A stretch of DNA of 64,000 nucleotides from Prosapia bicincta (lineage: Eukaryota; Arthropoda; Insecta; Hemiptera; Cercopidae): positions 73,870,271-73,934,270 of the forward strand of contig JBAIZL010000001.1 in NCBI GenBank assembly GCA_036971475.1, written 5' to 3'. The notes beneath the pieces are model-generated. The model saw only the letters and a program-made list of their open reading frames with translations. It was not told the origin of the DNA and made no database searches. Made by a program: the position numbers and the translations under genes. Of this stretch, positions 13,938 to 25,837 are shown one piece after another (position 1 is the first letter of the stretch; the number at the start of each line of letters is the position of its first letter).

Positions 13938-16578
13938 ATTACCTCAGTGAACTATTGAATGACGATGGCACTACGATAAGTAGAAACAATTGAAGTTACA
14001 AAAATGGTACTGTGTAGAGTATTTTTTGTTTTTAGTTGTAGTTTAGTTTCCTTTGGTGTTCAAATAATAACTCTACGATAAATACATTTACATACCCGCG
14101 CACAAATCATTAAAACCTGATTTTCCTTTCCTATAAAATTTCGTTAAATATGGTAAATATGAAGCAATGAAATGAGAAAGTGTTTATATTTCCAGGGTAA
14201 TAAAACAGGTCTTGTATTATTCATGTCTGTAGAGGTCGTGGTTGCTGAGGCAGCTTACACGAGCAGAAATAAGGACGATTTCATATTAATAAGCAAGCTG
14301 ACGTCGTAAAAATAAACAAGGCGTAAAATGGCCCCTTTCTAAATTGCCGAGTTTGCTTATATTAAATGTTTGAACACAAAATCTGTGTCAGTTTGTGATG
14401 TCCAATGTTTACACTATTGTTATTTAGTGGCCTTTGGTAAATTATTCCTTTTAGTTGCTTCTCAGATTTTCTTTAAAAGGTTGGTAGGTTGGTACATACT
14501 TAATAATCACGCGGTCGGGGTAGCTGCTCATAGAGGGCGCTTTCACACAGTAATACAATGTAGTGTATATTACATTATATAACAGTCGTATCCTGCTGGT
14601 TTCGATCATCGAGATGGTAATCTCCAAAAGAATCGCGCTCTAACTACATTTATATCACATATGGCGATAATTTTAAACACTGAGTACATAAGTGACCGAA
14701 ACTCCTTTGAGCCAACGTTTTTAGAATTGAAGCTACTTTCACCTGTTTTGAAACTTGAATATAAATGTATAAACCTTTTTACACATGTAATTATTTTAAA
14801 CGTATTTTCGTACGTATCTAATATAGGATAATCAGTATTTATATAAAAACACTAGGGTAAACATGACTAATTAAGTAACTTATGCATACAATGCAAAACT
14901 AGACAGAAAATAAACAACGGCTCTGTGTAGGCAATTTCACTTCAATAGTAACATATACAACGTAAGTAATCAGTAATGAGCTAAACAAAATAACACAAAA
15001 CTACCCACACATCATATCCTTTGGAAACACAGCGGAATAACAATTTTTCTTGACCCAGGCAGAGAGACGGTCTACTTCAGGTAAGCGAGTATACCAACAC
15101 GTTGCCATTAATTTTCCCTCACTTAAATTACCACATGCCCTTCCTTGAACATTTTTGTAGCCCTTCCACTTGTATGTGTAATCACGGAGACTTCCTCAGT
15201 GGAGCGATCGTGTGCGCACGTAAATCCCATACCAGGGACTTTAACGCTCCATCCATTTTCTTATTTTTCAAATCACCAACAAGTGATAATAAACTGGTTG
15301 TGTGATCACTGCAGATCCAACAAATTAAACTAGAATATTTGGTGTTTACGTACGCGACTGAACATCTACATGTTCCGTAGAGAGTTTAACGACAAAGCAT
15401 GGCTTTATAATTCACTATATTATAAACAAATGGTACAATTTATTATTAGTTATAATTAAACTGTTAAGGCTGGGATTCCACTTTACGTAAGTTTCGTGCG
15501 CTACACGTGACAGTTGGGTGGCTCCACAGGTGACAGTAGACCAACGACAGTCTGCAGTGTCGCCGACGTTGCCTGGTTACTACTACTGTTTATTGTGGCG
15601 ATAGATGTGAGTCGGGAGCGCGTTATCTACTCAAGCGACACTACGCAATAAATAAAGACAACAAGAGCCCCAGACTAACTTTTATTTCTCAAACGTGAAC
15701 AATCGAATTACTATAAAATTTTATGTGTGTTACTATTTTTCACGAGACAAACACACAAGTGGGATATAGAATAAAGTGTCTGTTGAAGCAGACAGTTCAT
15801 GCATAAAAAGAAAATAGGTTTTCAAGTACGACATTAAAGTTGTGAAACAAACATTTCCTGCTCTACAAAAATAAATAATGTCCATAGTTGGTGAAATATC
15901 AGCTAAAAATAAGTTCATTAGTATTGGGGAAAACCCAGGCAGATTTTCACTGTATAAATTGGTCGTTGAACCGTAAAAGGTACTTTTTTCTACCTTATTG
16001 TCTAACCTTATTCTCCCCGGTTCATTTAGATCATCAGCCGTGAATCTTTCTAAATAACTTTACACACTCTCAAGCACATAGTAGTATAAGAACAATGCCC
16101 TTTAAGCTGGCGTGCAAGCGCTCGCGATTGTGGTTGTGTGTGTGTGTGTAAGTTTGAATGTATATGATGAGACGTCCAAATTTGTCTCAAAATAGCAGAT
16201 TTCACATCAAACACAATATCTATAACTATTATTTGAATTTTTCAAATATATCAGCACTACGTTGTGTAATAGCAGACGAGAAGGAAAGCCAGAGATTTCG
16301 AGACCACCATCAACTTGGGAAAACAAACATAGTGGTCCACCAAATCGACGGATTTATTTTGTAAAGAAAAGGTTTTTAGTATAAGGGAATAATTTTATTT
16401 TTATTCAAAATTAAAGTAAATTAATTTCAATTATATAAAGAAAATTAATAAAAAATAACACTAATTATAACTAAACCACCAGAGGCTTTGTAAACAGAAA
16501 AAAGTTAAACAGATAGTTGCAGAACATTGTAAACAAATATTAATACGATAATGGAAATAAAACCATATTATATATTAC

Positions 16579-16580
<2 letters not shown>

Positions 16581-16631
<51 letters not shown>

Positions 16632-16647
16632 TTGTGTGTGTGTGTAT
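16581..16647. repeat. Compound (AT)n(GT)n microsatellite
   Basis: AT dinucleotides to about 16,609, then GT dinucleotides with one interruption. Confidence 0.93.
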
Positions 16648-17292
16648 TTTTAAATACAATTATATTTATTAAATTTTTGCTAGATAACCCCTAAATTATA
16701 AAAGTGTCAAGTGCGGGACATTTACAGTGCCGATAAATAGGCCTATAACACGGAAACAAACTGGCTGTTCAACATTAAATTTCCAGTCTTACTTCGAGCT
16801 TGAATCACCATTCATGTTTCTAATATATTCTAAAAGTGTGAAAAGGACCATGCCGCTAAGAAATATTAAATTCTAAAGCCATAAATGACAGTTATAGTAA
16901 AAGTGTAAAAACGGGTACAAATCCCGGAACAAGAAGGTTCAGAATTCGACAAGAAAGCAAGTTGTAACGAATAAGTTAAACTTACAGGTAACTAGTAGAA
17001 TATAACCTACGATAACCAGGATAAAGTAGAGGGGATGTCTGATCGAAGGAATACGAAGAATAACTCTCCTGGCGAGAAGGAGTTTGGAGAAAGGTCTGTT
17101 ATGGGAAAGTTCAAAATGGCGGTCCGGGACTAAAATCGAAAACTAGCCGAGATGGAAGAAGAGAACGTCTCTATGTGAGCGTCCGTGACTTGAAATTGAA
17201 ATTTTTATAATGTAATAACTTGAAAACAGTTTAAAGGTGGCTATAATACCGATCACTAGCGAGCTCAGCAAGATTCCTACCTTAAGGAACAC

Positions 17293-17470
17293 CAGAGACA
17301 TTTCTAACCCAAGACCATTGGAAAAGCAAGTGATAGTTTTGAAGCAAGTCAGAATTTTAATAAAAAAAAAAACATTTAAGAAAGAGAACCAGAGAAATTT
17401 TTAACCCAAGACCATTGGAAAAGCAAGTGATAGTTTTGAAGCAAGTCAGAATTTTAATAAAAAAATAACC
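17293..17470. repeat. 97-bp tandem duplication
   Basis: The block AACCCAAGACCATTGGAAAA begins at 17,306 and again at 17,403. It is followed in both copies by the same AGCAAGTGATAGTTTTGAAG sequence and an A-rich tail. The copies are almost identical, so the event is recent. Confidence 0.9.
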
Positions 17471-18721
17471 ATTTAATAAATTTTGAAATATTTTCAAATT
17501 CAGATTTGCCTAGGTAAAATTTGTAAAACTGATTGATAATTAACCATTAAAAAATATGTGAGCACACGCTTCTTTTACAATGACAAATTCAAGAAATAAC
17601 AAAATAATAATTCAATAACTAGTTAAGTGACGTTTGTGAAAGATAGCGATAAATATGTACCAAATAAAAAACTATTTTGAAGTATATTTCTGAACGAACA
17701 GAAATCATAAAATAGAAACAGAATTAGTTGTATTAAAATTTTTAAAAATCATTTATAGGAAGATAGTTTTAGGTTTTAAAATAAAATATGAAATTTATCA
17801 GAGCCAGTTAATACAGGAAATATTTCAAGTCATTTTTTTTCATGAGTTAATTAAATTAAGCCAAAGCAATAGAAAGAAAAAGAAATAGATTGAAAAAAAT
17901 CATAAAGAAAATTAATAACTAGTTAGCAGTTACTTAAGGTCGTATAACAAATGTTGTGTCCATATAAAATATACTAAGCAACCAAGATCCAATTACTGTA
18001 AAAGTGAAATTAATATAAATTTGTTTTTGTAAAATTAAGATTGCAAAAGAATAATTTTTGAGATTTATGGGCGCATAAATATAAATCATAATAAATTCAT
18101 TAGGAAGCAATGTCACCCAATACTTCTAGAAATACATTTATGGGGACAAAATTGATTTGTATAAATTATTATCATGTTAATTATGTACGTCATTTTATGT
18201 GTGTAACTTCAAGTTTTTATACGTTTAATGTTTTATACAAAAAACCAAAATGTTGTTAAGTAACTACAATTTCTAACGAACTTTAAGTAACACTATCAAC
18301 AAGATAATTGACGGACTTTCTGCCAGGATTGCAGAGATAATTAAATTTATAATAATTATATAGTTTTTGTAAAAATTATTGAAGACAATTGTGTAAAGCA
18401 GTAAATGTTTAGTAAAACTATTATAAGCGTTTATACCATATTATAAAAAGAAGATTTTATTTTTATATTTTAATTTTAATTTAAGTAAATCAAGAAACAA
18501 AATCAATGTTTAAAGTTATTATAATTACCCTGTGGTAATCAAATAAATACAATTTCTATAATTTTCCCAACTATCAACAACAGCAGAAGTTAAAAGTTCA
18601 GAATAAATATTTTGTAGGTAGTATTCCTGCAGTAGCAAATCAATAATCTAATTTTACAAGTAAACAATAATTACTAAACAGATTATTACTTAGTTATGAT
18701 TGAACATTTTGGTTGGTATTA

Positions 18722-18985
18722 CATAAAGTCCAGGGACTTATCAATTGGTAGATCGCGCTCGACGCTCTTCAGGTACCAGGATCTGGTAGGTCGGGTGGGA
18801 TCATATTTTGATTTGGCGCGTTTCAGACCTACAGTAACCACCATCACCATGAACAAGTAACGTGATAAAACCCCATAAATACGATTACTTTTAGTGCGGG
18901 CTGAACGTATTGTGGGGTATGTTTTACGATCGTATGGTGCAGCCTCGGCAGTGTGTGTGTTTGGGAGAAGGTTTCTCTCTATCTA
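18722..18985 (-). other. Exon-like open frame in a GC-richer island (unproven)
   Basis: On the minus strand one frame stays open for about 85 codons and ends in TAA near 18,722. It reads through a hydrophobic stretch (GVLSRYLFMVMVVTVGL) into a charged tail ending SVERDLPIDKSLDFM. No start codon is in a strong context, although in-frame ATGs occur at the hydrophobic stretch. The GC content is higher than on either side, which would fit the last exon of a host gene. I do not recognise the protein. The frame could be chance, because the opposite strand also has a short open frame here. Confidence 0.2.
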
Positions 18986-20599
18986 CATTGCAGCCATCCT
19001 AATCGTATAACAGTGTACTTTACAGCAGACATAAAAAAAACGAATTGAGCATATATTTTTGTTTACAATCTAAAAGCAATACGTTTTAAAACAACCCCAC
19101 TCCTAAGGGAGAATCAAGCTTATCCGTTAAACATTTTTCAACCCTCGGTTCTGAAACTTAATCCCTTTGAAATTAAACAAAGTAAAAGCCGACGATAAAG
19201 TTGCGAAAGTGAAACAGAACTCGTGTAATCAACTTAGTAATCCTTTGGAATATTATTTTCTTTTTCTCTCTTACGAAATAATACGTAAAAGAAAAAATAT
19301 ACGTCGACATTATAATTTGAGTTTTTTATCAAACAAGTTTGAAGGGAATTAATTAATATTTACAAACGTCGTTTATTTATTTCGTTTCAAATAACGAACC
19401 TAATTATTCTTCGAGGGAATTTATGTTTTATTTTTTTTTTTAATTTACTTTAATTATGATTTTATGTATCTATATTAAAAGGGCTCTTAAAAGTTTTTTT
19501 TTTAATATTCGCGTTTACAACCGCAGTTGTTCTCAACAAATAAAAATACTTTTACTAAGTGTATCGTCCTCACCTTTCCCATGAGGAACGGTTTGCTGTG
19601 TTTAAAATTGTATGGTCAACTATATGCATTAAGGTAAAATCACTACATAGATATACACAAATTATTAATAAATATCGTGTTTACAGGGTACCATGCCGTC
19701 CGTAAACAATGATCTCTCATTGAGGCAGCTTGGTAACCCGACCAAAGACCTAAAAATAAATTGAGGTTGTTTGTGTTGCTATTACTATTTATACCTCTTA
19801 GCATATATGCTTAGAGCAATTATTTCTGAACTTTTGGACTGATGTCGATCCAAAACGTTGGAATAAGTTGTAAAGCCAAGCTTGTCTTCTGGATCAGCGA
19901 CTACTATCTTGTCAGGGCTACTATTTGTAGAAGGGGTCATCATGTCTCATCAAACGACCAAGGTATCCAAAAGTACGTCCACGTTGGGGATGTGATCACT
20001 AAAAGGGCGAGACATAGATAAGTTTTATTATTGTTTGATTTCGGTTTTTTATGTTTTTATTCCTTTTGTACTCACAAAGGACTTTTGTAAACGTATTTAA
20101 ACATTTCGTGAAAACTTTGGATCTAAAATCTACTTATTATTATGCTAGAAGCTAGTTTGAATTTACAAGTTGTAACTTTTATTCTGTTTAAAACAAAACC
20201 AAACTAAATCATTGATAATCGGGCATTTTCTATCTGTTTTCAATATGAAAACCATCAAGGGCTCAAAGTCGACCTTGTCACATGGTGAAAGAGATTTTCC
20301 AGTTTTAGTTAATTATCTTTTCTTGAACCATTGTTTATTGGTCAATATCGATTAGTGGTTTTTAATATTTCTTTATAAAATTCAAATAAAAAAAAGTTGA
20401 TTCTACGTCAAATTTTTTAAGATGTTTTCATTAAAAACGCATCTTTTTTATTTTTATTTCCTTTACAGGTATTAAAAAGTCTGATACTTTTTCCCTTTTC
20501 CGCATTACCGCATTACATGTTAAAGCTTAATATAGCATGCTCTGAAAAAACACTTCAAATTTGAAGGTGTGTGTGTGTGTGTGTGTGTGTAAGTGTGTA

Positions 20600-20635
<36 letters not shown>

Positions 20636-23149
20636 TGTGTGTGCGTGTGTGTGTGTGTGTGTGTTGTGTGTGTGTGTGTGAGCGCGCGCGCGCTTGTGTG
20701 TTCTAAAAGGTAGGAGCATATATATTATGATAAAAAATGCCTGAAGCGTTTTAGAGCCAGATTAAAATATTATTTTTCCGTTTACCTGAAGACTTTCTAT
20801 ATCGCCAAGTATAATATTTTTACAATATCGGTAACACTACAAAGGTCTATAAATATCCAAAGAAGTTATTCTACCTGTTCCTCAAGTAAGTTTGTCAAAT
20901 AAATGTAAGTGATTTTCCTATTTTAAAACTTCTTAATTAAAACATGAAAAGATATATTTCTCTTTAATAGGAAATGTGAGATGAAAACGTTTACAGTCAC
21001 AGGACAGACGTACTCTCTGAACACAGATTCAGCGTCAGCTGGGATTAAACAAACGGCTAAAATATGTAATGTACTCACTGAATAGTTTCATTTTCTATTT
21101 GTAGCTAATGTACTCGAAACAAATCCACCACGTGAGACTATTTAAACATTTTCCAAGCTATTCAATAACTTTAAAATAATATACTGTCTCTGTTTCTAGT
21201 GATAATTGTTCCTTGAGTATAAAAATGTTCAATATTATTTTGTAAGAATCTTTCTCTATTATAACTAGCAATGTTAATTGTAGAAAATATTTTAAAAATT
21301 TAAAGTGTTTGTTAGATTGGTCAGGTTATTATTTTTTGCTTAAAGTTACTTTCAGGATATTTCAATTTTGTAAACATTTTAAATTGAATGAACAGTAAAA
21401 ATGTTTCAAAAGTTAAAATCATTTGCAGCATAAAGGTATTTTGTTTAAACAGTTGCCGTTAAACTTTGTTTAAGAAAGAAAATACGAGTATTGTACTAAA
21501 TACAATACGTGTGGTTACACGATTTCCAAATATGTTAAAGTAAACGTTGTACCTGCAATTGTTATTGATAAATTATTGCATTACCATATTTTTGTGAAAG
21601 GGATAAAAGTCTTAAGACAAAGAGCCCTCCAATAGGTAGAGCCCTCTTTGTGACCCCAACACAGAGGAAGTTTATTTCATCACTGTGTAACCTTGTGCAC
21701 AAGTTGTAATATTGTTTTACTAAATTCCGCAGGGGGGGTTTATTCTGTACCTTTTGCTACCCGACATTCAAATCTTTTTCTCAATTTTTTTTACGACATT
21801 ACTTATACTAAGTGATGGCGTTAAATTACCTAGATAATGGGGCCGTAGATAATAATTACCTTAATTATTAATTATTAAAGTGATATATTTTTTAGCCTTA
21901 TTCAGATGTATTATCAATGGCCGTGATATTCTTAAAAACGTTTTCTTACGAGAACCAGGCCTGTTACAACGTCACGAACTAACGAACCTAACGTTTTATA
22001 CTATAATAAACTTTATACTTACGACTATATAAATATTTTCATTTAAAAAGAAAACAATTTTAATTACTATAGCAAAAGTGGAATTTAATGAGAAAGGTAA
22101 CGGAGAAAGTAGAAATGACAATTCAATGTTTAATGACATAAATGGCCAAAGATAATTCACACGCAAAATGGCCATTTTTAAATGGAAGAAGTTTCATTTC
22201 GAGCATTTTTAGTTTATAGGACATCTAATTTCAGTTGCAGTAATGTAATCAGTCCTTTTTGTTAGTCCTTACAATTACCGGGTACACTGTGTAGTAGTAA
22301 AACATCTATGACATCACGTCGGCCCGGGGATATGCCTGTATTCTTGCTTTATCTAATTAGAATTGTTTAGGAAAAAATAACTTGAAGATGTTTTATGTAG
22401 TACAAGAAAATACTCATGTCTCTACCACGTCTTTTAACTATATAATGGATTAAATTTCTCACTCTGAAAAATAACAATTTACCTAAATTTAAAAAGTTAA
22501 CTTCTAATAACAAAGCCAGGCTGTCAGGGCGTGGAAGGGAGCTTTACTGAGTTCATTTGATTTATATAGATTATGCAAACATAGAGATATTTAGAATTTA
22601 TTGATTTGCTTGTATTTTGACAGTTTGTTTATTTTTAACCGAATCTAAGAGTAGTGGGCAATTAAATAAATGGCGCCCGGCAAGTTTTAATAAAGTTTAT
22701 GGCACCTGTTTGCAAAATAAGTCATATACAAAGCTAAATAAACTCATCACCTTCTAATGGCATTTATATCTGTATTTTGCTTCAACTCATACTTTGGCGC
22801 CGCTGATGGACAGTTGTACGGCCTGATAAATAATTTATTAGTTTTCCCCAAGATTGATCGCGCTAAGAGGCTTACACAATTTTTTGTTCAGGTTTTTCAT
22901 GAATAAGTCAATTTGTTCCTATACATCCAATAAATGTTAAACGTTCACCCAATACTACTTGCGACGCATTTACGTATTTATTCTCTATAATGTTACTTCG
23001 ATAGGTACCCTGTGGTAGCTGGGAGAAGTAACCGGTTGAGCACCTGTCAATATATGTTTTATGGTTACTATGTTTTCTGTCCCGCTTAAGTTTCCTTTCT
23101 CCTATACCTAGATGAGAGTGTTACCGGGATTTATTATAAACAAAGGTAC
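18986..23149. other. Gene-poor AT-rich stretch
   Basis: No coding region is supported. The stretch holds one compound GT-rich microsatellite. Short ORFs, such as 19,167-19,352, have no recognisable content. Confidence 0.55.
20565..20700. repeat. Imperfect (GT)n microsatellite with a GC-alternating end
   Basis: GT dinucleotides are interrupted by AAGTGTGTATGTATG and similar steps, and the tract ends in GAGCGCGCGCGCGC near 20,681-20,693. The alternating purine/pyrimidine run is continuous in character. Confidence 0.9.
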
Positions 23150-24425
23150 AAAGGCTTTGTAGGGTATCTCTATGTTCTTCAATAGAGTTAGCATTTTGTA
23201 GGGTATCTCTGTGTATTCTTCAACAGAGTTAGAAATTTGTAGGGTATCCTTTGTTCATTAACAGTGGATGTGTATTGTAGGTTAACTCTGTGTTCTTCAA
23301 CAGGGGTAGGGTTTTGTAGGGTAACTGTGCGTTCATCAACAGAGATCGGGTTTTGTAGAGTTACTGTGTGTTCTTAAACCGAGTTAGGGATTACTAGGGT
23401 ATCTCTGTGTTCTTCAAACGATTTAATTTGTTGTAGGGTATCTCTGTGTTCTTTAACAGAGGTAGGGTTTTCTAGGGTAACTGTGTGTTCTTCAACAGAG
23501 TTAGGGGTTTGTAGGTTGTCTTTGTGTTCTTCAACAGGGGTAGGGTTTTCTAGGGTAAGGTGTTCTTCAACAGAGTTAGGGGTTTGTAAGTTGTCTCTGT
23601 GTTCTTCAACAGAGGTAGGGTTTTCTATGGTAACTGTGTGTTCTTCAACATAGTTAGGGGTTTGTAGGTTGTCTCTGCGTTCTTCAACAGAGGTAGGGTT
23701 TTCTAGGGTAACTGTGTGTTCTTCAACAGAGTTAGGGGTTTGTAGGTTGTCTCTGTGTTCTTCAACAGAGGTAGGGTTTTCTAGGGTAACTGTGTGTTCT
23801 TCAACAGAGTTAGGGGTTTGTAGGTTGTCTCTGTGTTCTTCAACAGAGGTAGGGTTTCTAGGGTAACTGTGTGTTCTTCAACAGAGTTAGGGGTTTGTAG
23901 GTTGTCTCTGTGTTCTTTGACAGGGGTAGGGTTTTCTAGGGTAACTGTGTGTTCTTCAACAGAGTTAGGGGTTTGTAGGTTGTCTCTGTGTTCTTCAACA
24001 GAGGTAGGGTTTTCTAGGGTAACTGTGTGTTCTTCAACAGAGTTAGGGGTTTGTAGGTTGTCTCTGTGTTCTTCAACAGAGGTAGGGTTTTCTAGGGTAA
24101 CTGTTTGTTCTTCAACAAAATTAGGGGTTTGCAGGTTGTCTCTGTGTTTTTCAACAGAGGTAGGGTTTTGTAGGGTATCTGTGCGTTCATCAACAGAAAT
24201 CGAGTTTTGTAGAGTTACTGTGTGTTCTTCAACCGAGTTAGGGGTTTCTAGGGTATCTCTGTGTTCTGCAACAGATTTAATTTGTTGTAGGGTCCTTTAA
24301 CAGAGGTAGCGGTTTGTAGGGTGTCTCTCTGTTCCTCCTCTGAGGAAGGATTTTGTTGGGTAGCTCTGTGTTCTTTTACAGGGATAGGGTTTCTTAGAGT
24401 ATCTCCGAAGTCTTTAACAATGGCA
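23150..24425 (+). repeat. Minisatellite, 39-bp monomer paired into a 78-bp unit
   Basis: Monomers contain GTTCTTCAACAGAG and TTAGGG(G)TTTGTAG. In the centre (about 23,480-24,120) two monomer types alternate regularly: one carries GAGGTAGGGTTTTCTAGGGT, the other GAGTTAGGGGTTTGTAGGTT. This gives an exact 78-bp period. The edges are diverged single monomers. Because 78 is 26 codons, an ORF with a 26-residue repeat runs through the core. I see no promoter, start context or family similarity that would make it a gene. Confidence 0.93.
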
Positions 24426-25195
24426 GTAGCGTAATATATCATCTCCTTCATAACACTACAACTGTTGCTAAACGAAAACTCACCATATGTTAATAACTGT
24501 TTGTGTTAGCCAAAAAAAATTGTAAAAAACGTATGGAGTAACTTAAATAGCAAAGAGTTTATAAATATTACTTTGGAATTAAATCAACCCCTTGATTCCG
24601 ATCACGCAGCACCTGTGACTGGGCGGAGGCGATGGGGGGGGGGAGTTCGGAATAATTTATAAGGTTTTTTATTTCATTCCAGGCAATTGATATTTATGTA
24701 ACCGTTATTACAGACTTTAGATAAAGACAAGCTATAAATAATACTTGTTACTCCACATCCTCTAACCACAAATCTCGACATGTTTGTCATGTCTATGAGG
24801 ATTATTAATAAAGATACATTAAGCAGGAATAAAAATATTTGTGGTTAAAAGCTTTTGTGGCACAATAGAGCCAATTGTGGTTCAGCTTAATAATAATTTA
24901 TTATTATTTAACCATAGTCAATTATTAAATATAACTAGTGAATATCAATAGGTAATGGTGTTGACGTTTATTTTGTGAAACTAAATTCAGTTTGTTTCGA
25001 AAATATTCTTTGTTTATGCAAAAGGATGCAGGTTTATATGGTCCAGACGTTAGTCAGAAGATGATACATGGTATAAGCTTAAAAGGTAGAGTTCCCATAT
25101 TCTCACTTTGTGTTTGTAGCCAACACCTATTTATATTTAGCGATGTGTATTGGGTAGGAACACAGTGTTCCCCTCTGCTGATTATTCACAATAGG
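24426..25195. other. Stretch without recognisable features
   Basis: AT-rich single-copy sequence with one short G-run near 24,633. Short ORFs (for example 24,992-25,210) are unsupported. Confidence 0.5.
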
Positions 25196-25402
25196 ATTAA
25201 AAACAAATAAAAACATACACAAAACTCACAAATTAATCTTTTATTTACTCATTTGCGTTTCAATGACAAAGTCATCATCATCAGTGAGTGTTACTACTAC
25301 AAACTCTTACTTACAATAGTTGTAATTAGTTATTAATTAATTAATTAGGTTAATTAATTATTAATTTGTGAGTTTTGTGTATGTTTTTATTTGTTTTTAA
25401 CA
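25196..25402. repeat. 42-bp perfect inverted repeat around a 120-bp spacer (MITE- or PLE-like)
   Basis: The left arm at 25,196-25,238 (TTAAAAACAAATAAAAACAT and on) is matched by its reverse complement at 25,360-25,402. The spacer contains, read on the minus strand, ACTGATGATGATGACTTTGT followed by CATTGAAACGC, which resembles a hammerhead ribozyme core. The arms are too close together for a gene-bearing element. A related GTTCACAGTAGGATTA block lies just to the right at about 25,433. The identity is not settled. Confidence 0.7.
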
Positions 25403-25837
25403 CAACCTCACAAGCTAAACTCAAAGAATATTTGTTCACAGTAGGATTATTTGTACTTTACATGTGAGTAAAACGGTCAGATAAAATCCGGTGTCGCCGA
25501 AAAAGAGTGGGTGCAACTCAGGAACTTGTCCCTGCAAACGAATCCAACCTTCTTTCTATTCACGAGGCTATTCGTATCCTGCATATAGGACTTTAGCCAA
25601 ATGGGATACTCTCTCTCAGAATCAATTGACACGTAAAGCCACCATATTAGAGGTCTTGCAATCACTTAAAAGTGTTTATTTTTATTCTGAAAAACTAATA
25701 TATGTTGGAATTTATTTACATCTAATTCTAAAATTAATTTATTTGAACAAATGTATAATATTTTACTAACATACTTTCACAGTATTTAGTCAATTAGGTT
25801 ATAAAACGTTTAGAAAGGGTCAACAATTTGAACATAG
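25403..25837. other. Stretch without recognisable features
   Basis: Short overlapping ORFs on both strands (25,477-25,769) lack any recognisable motif. The satellite array begins at its right edge. Confidence 0.5.

Larger units (their letters stand above)
13133..18699. other. Gene-poor stretch
   Basis: No coding region is supported. It contains a CT-rich tract, an AT/GT compound microsatellite and a 97-bp tandem duplication, listed separately. A slightly GC-richer patch at 15,470-15,660 stands out from its surroundings, but I see no ORF or transposon signature in it. Confidence 0.55.

Noticed and set aside
13605..13958. 117-residue Ser/Leu-rich ORF
   Set aside because: It is produced by the CT-rich simple sequence.
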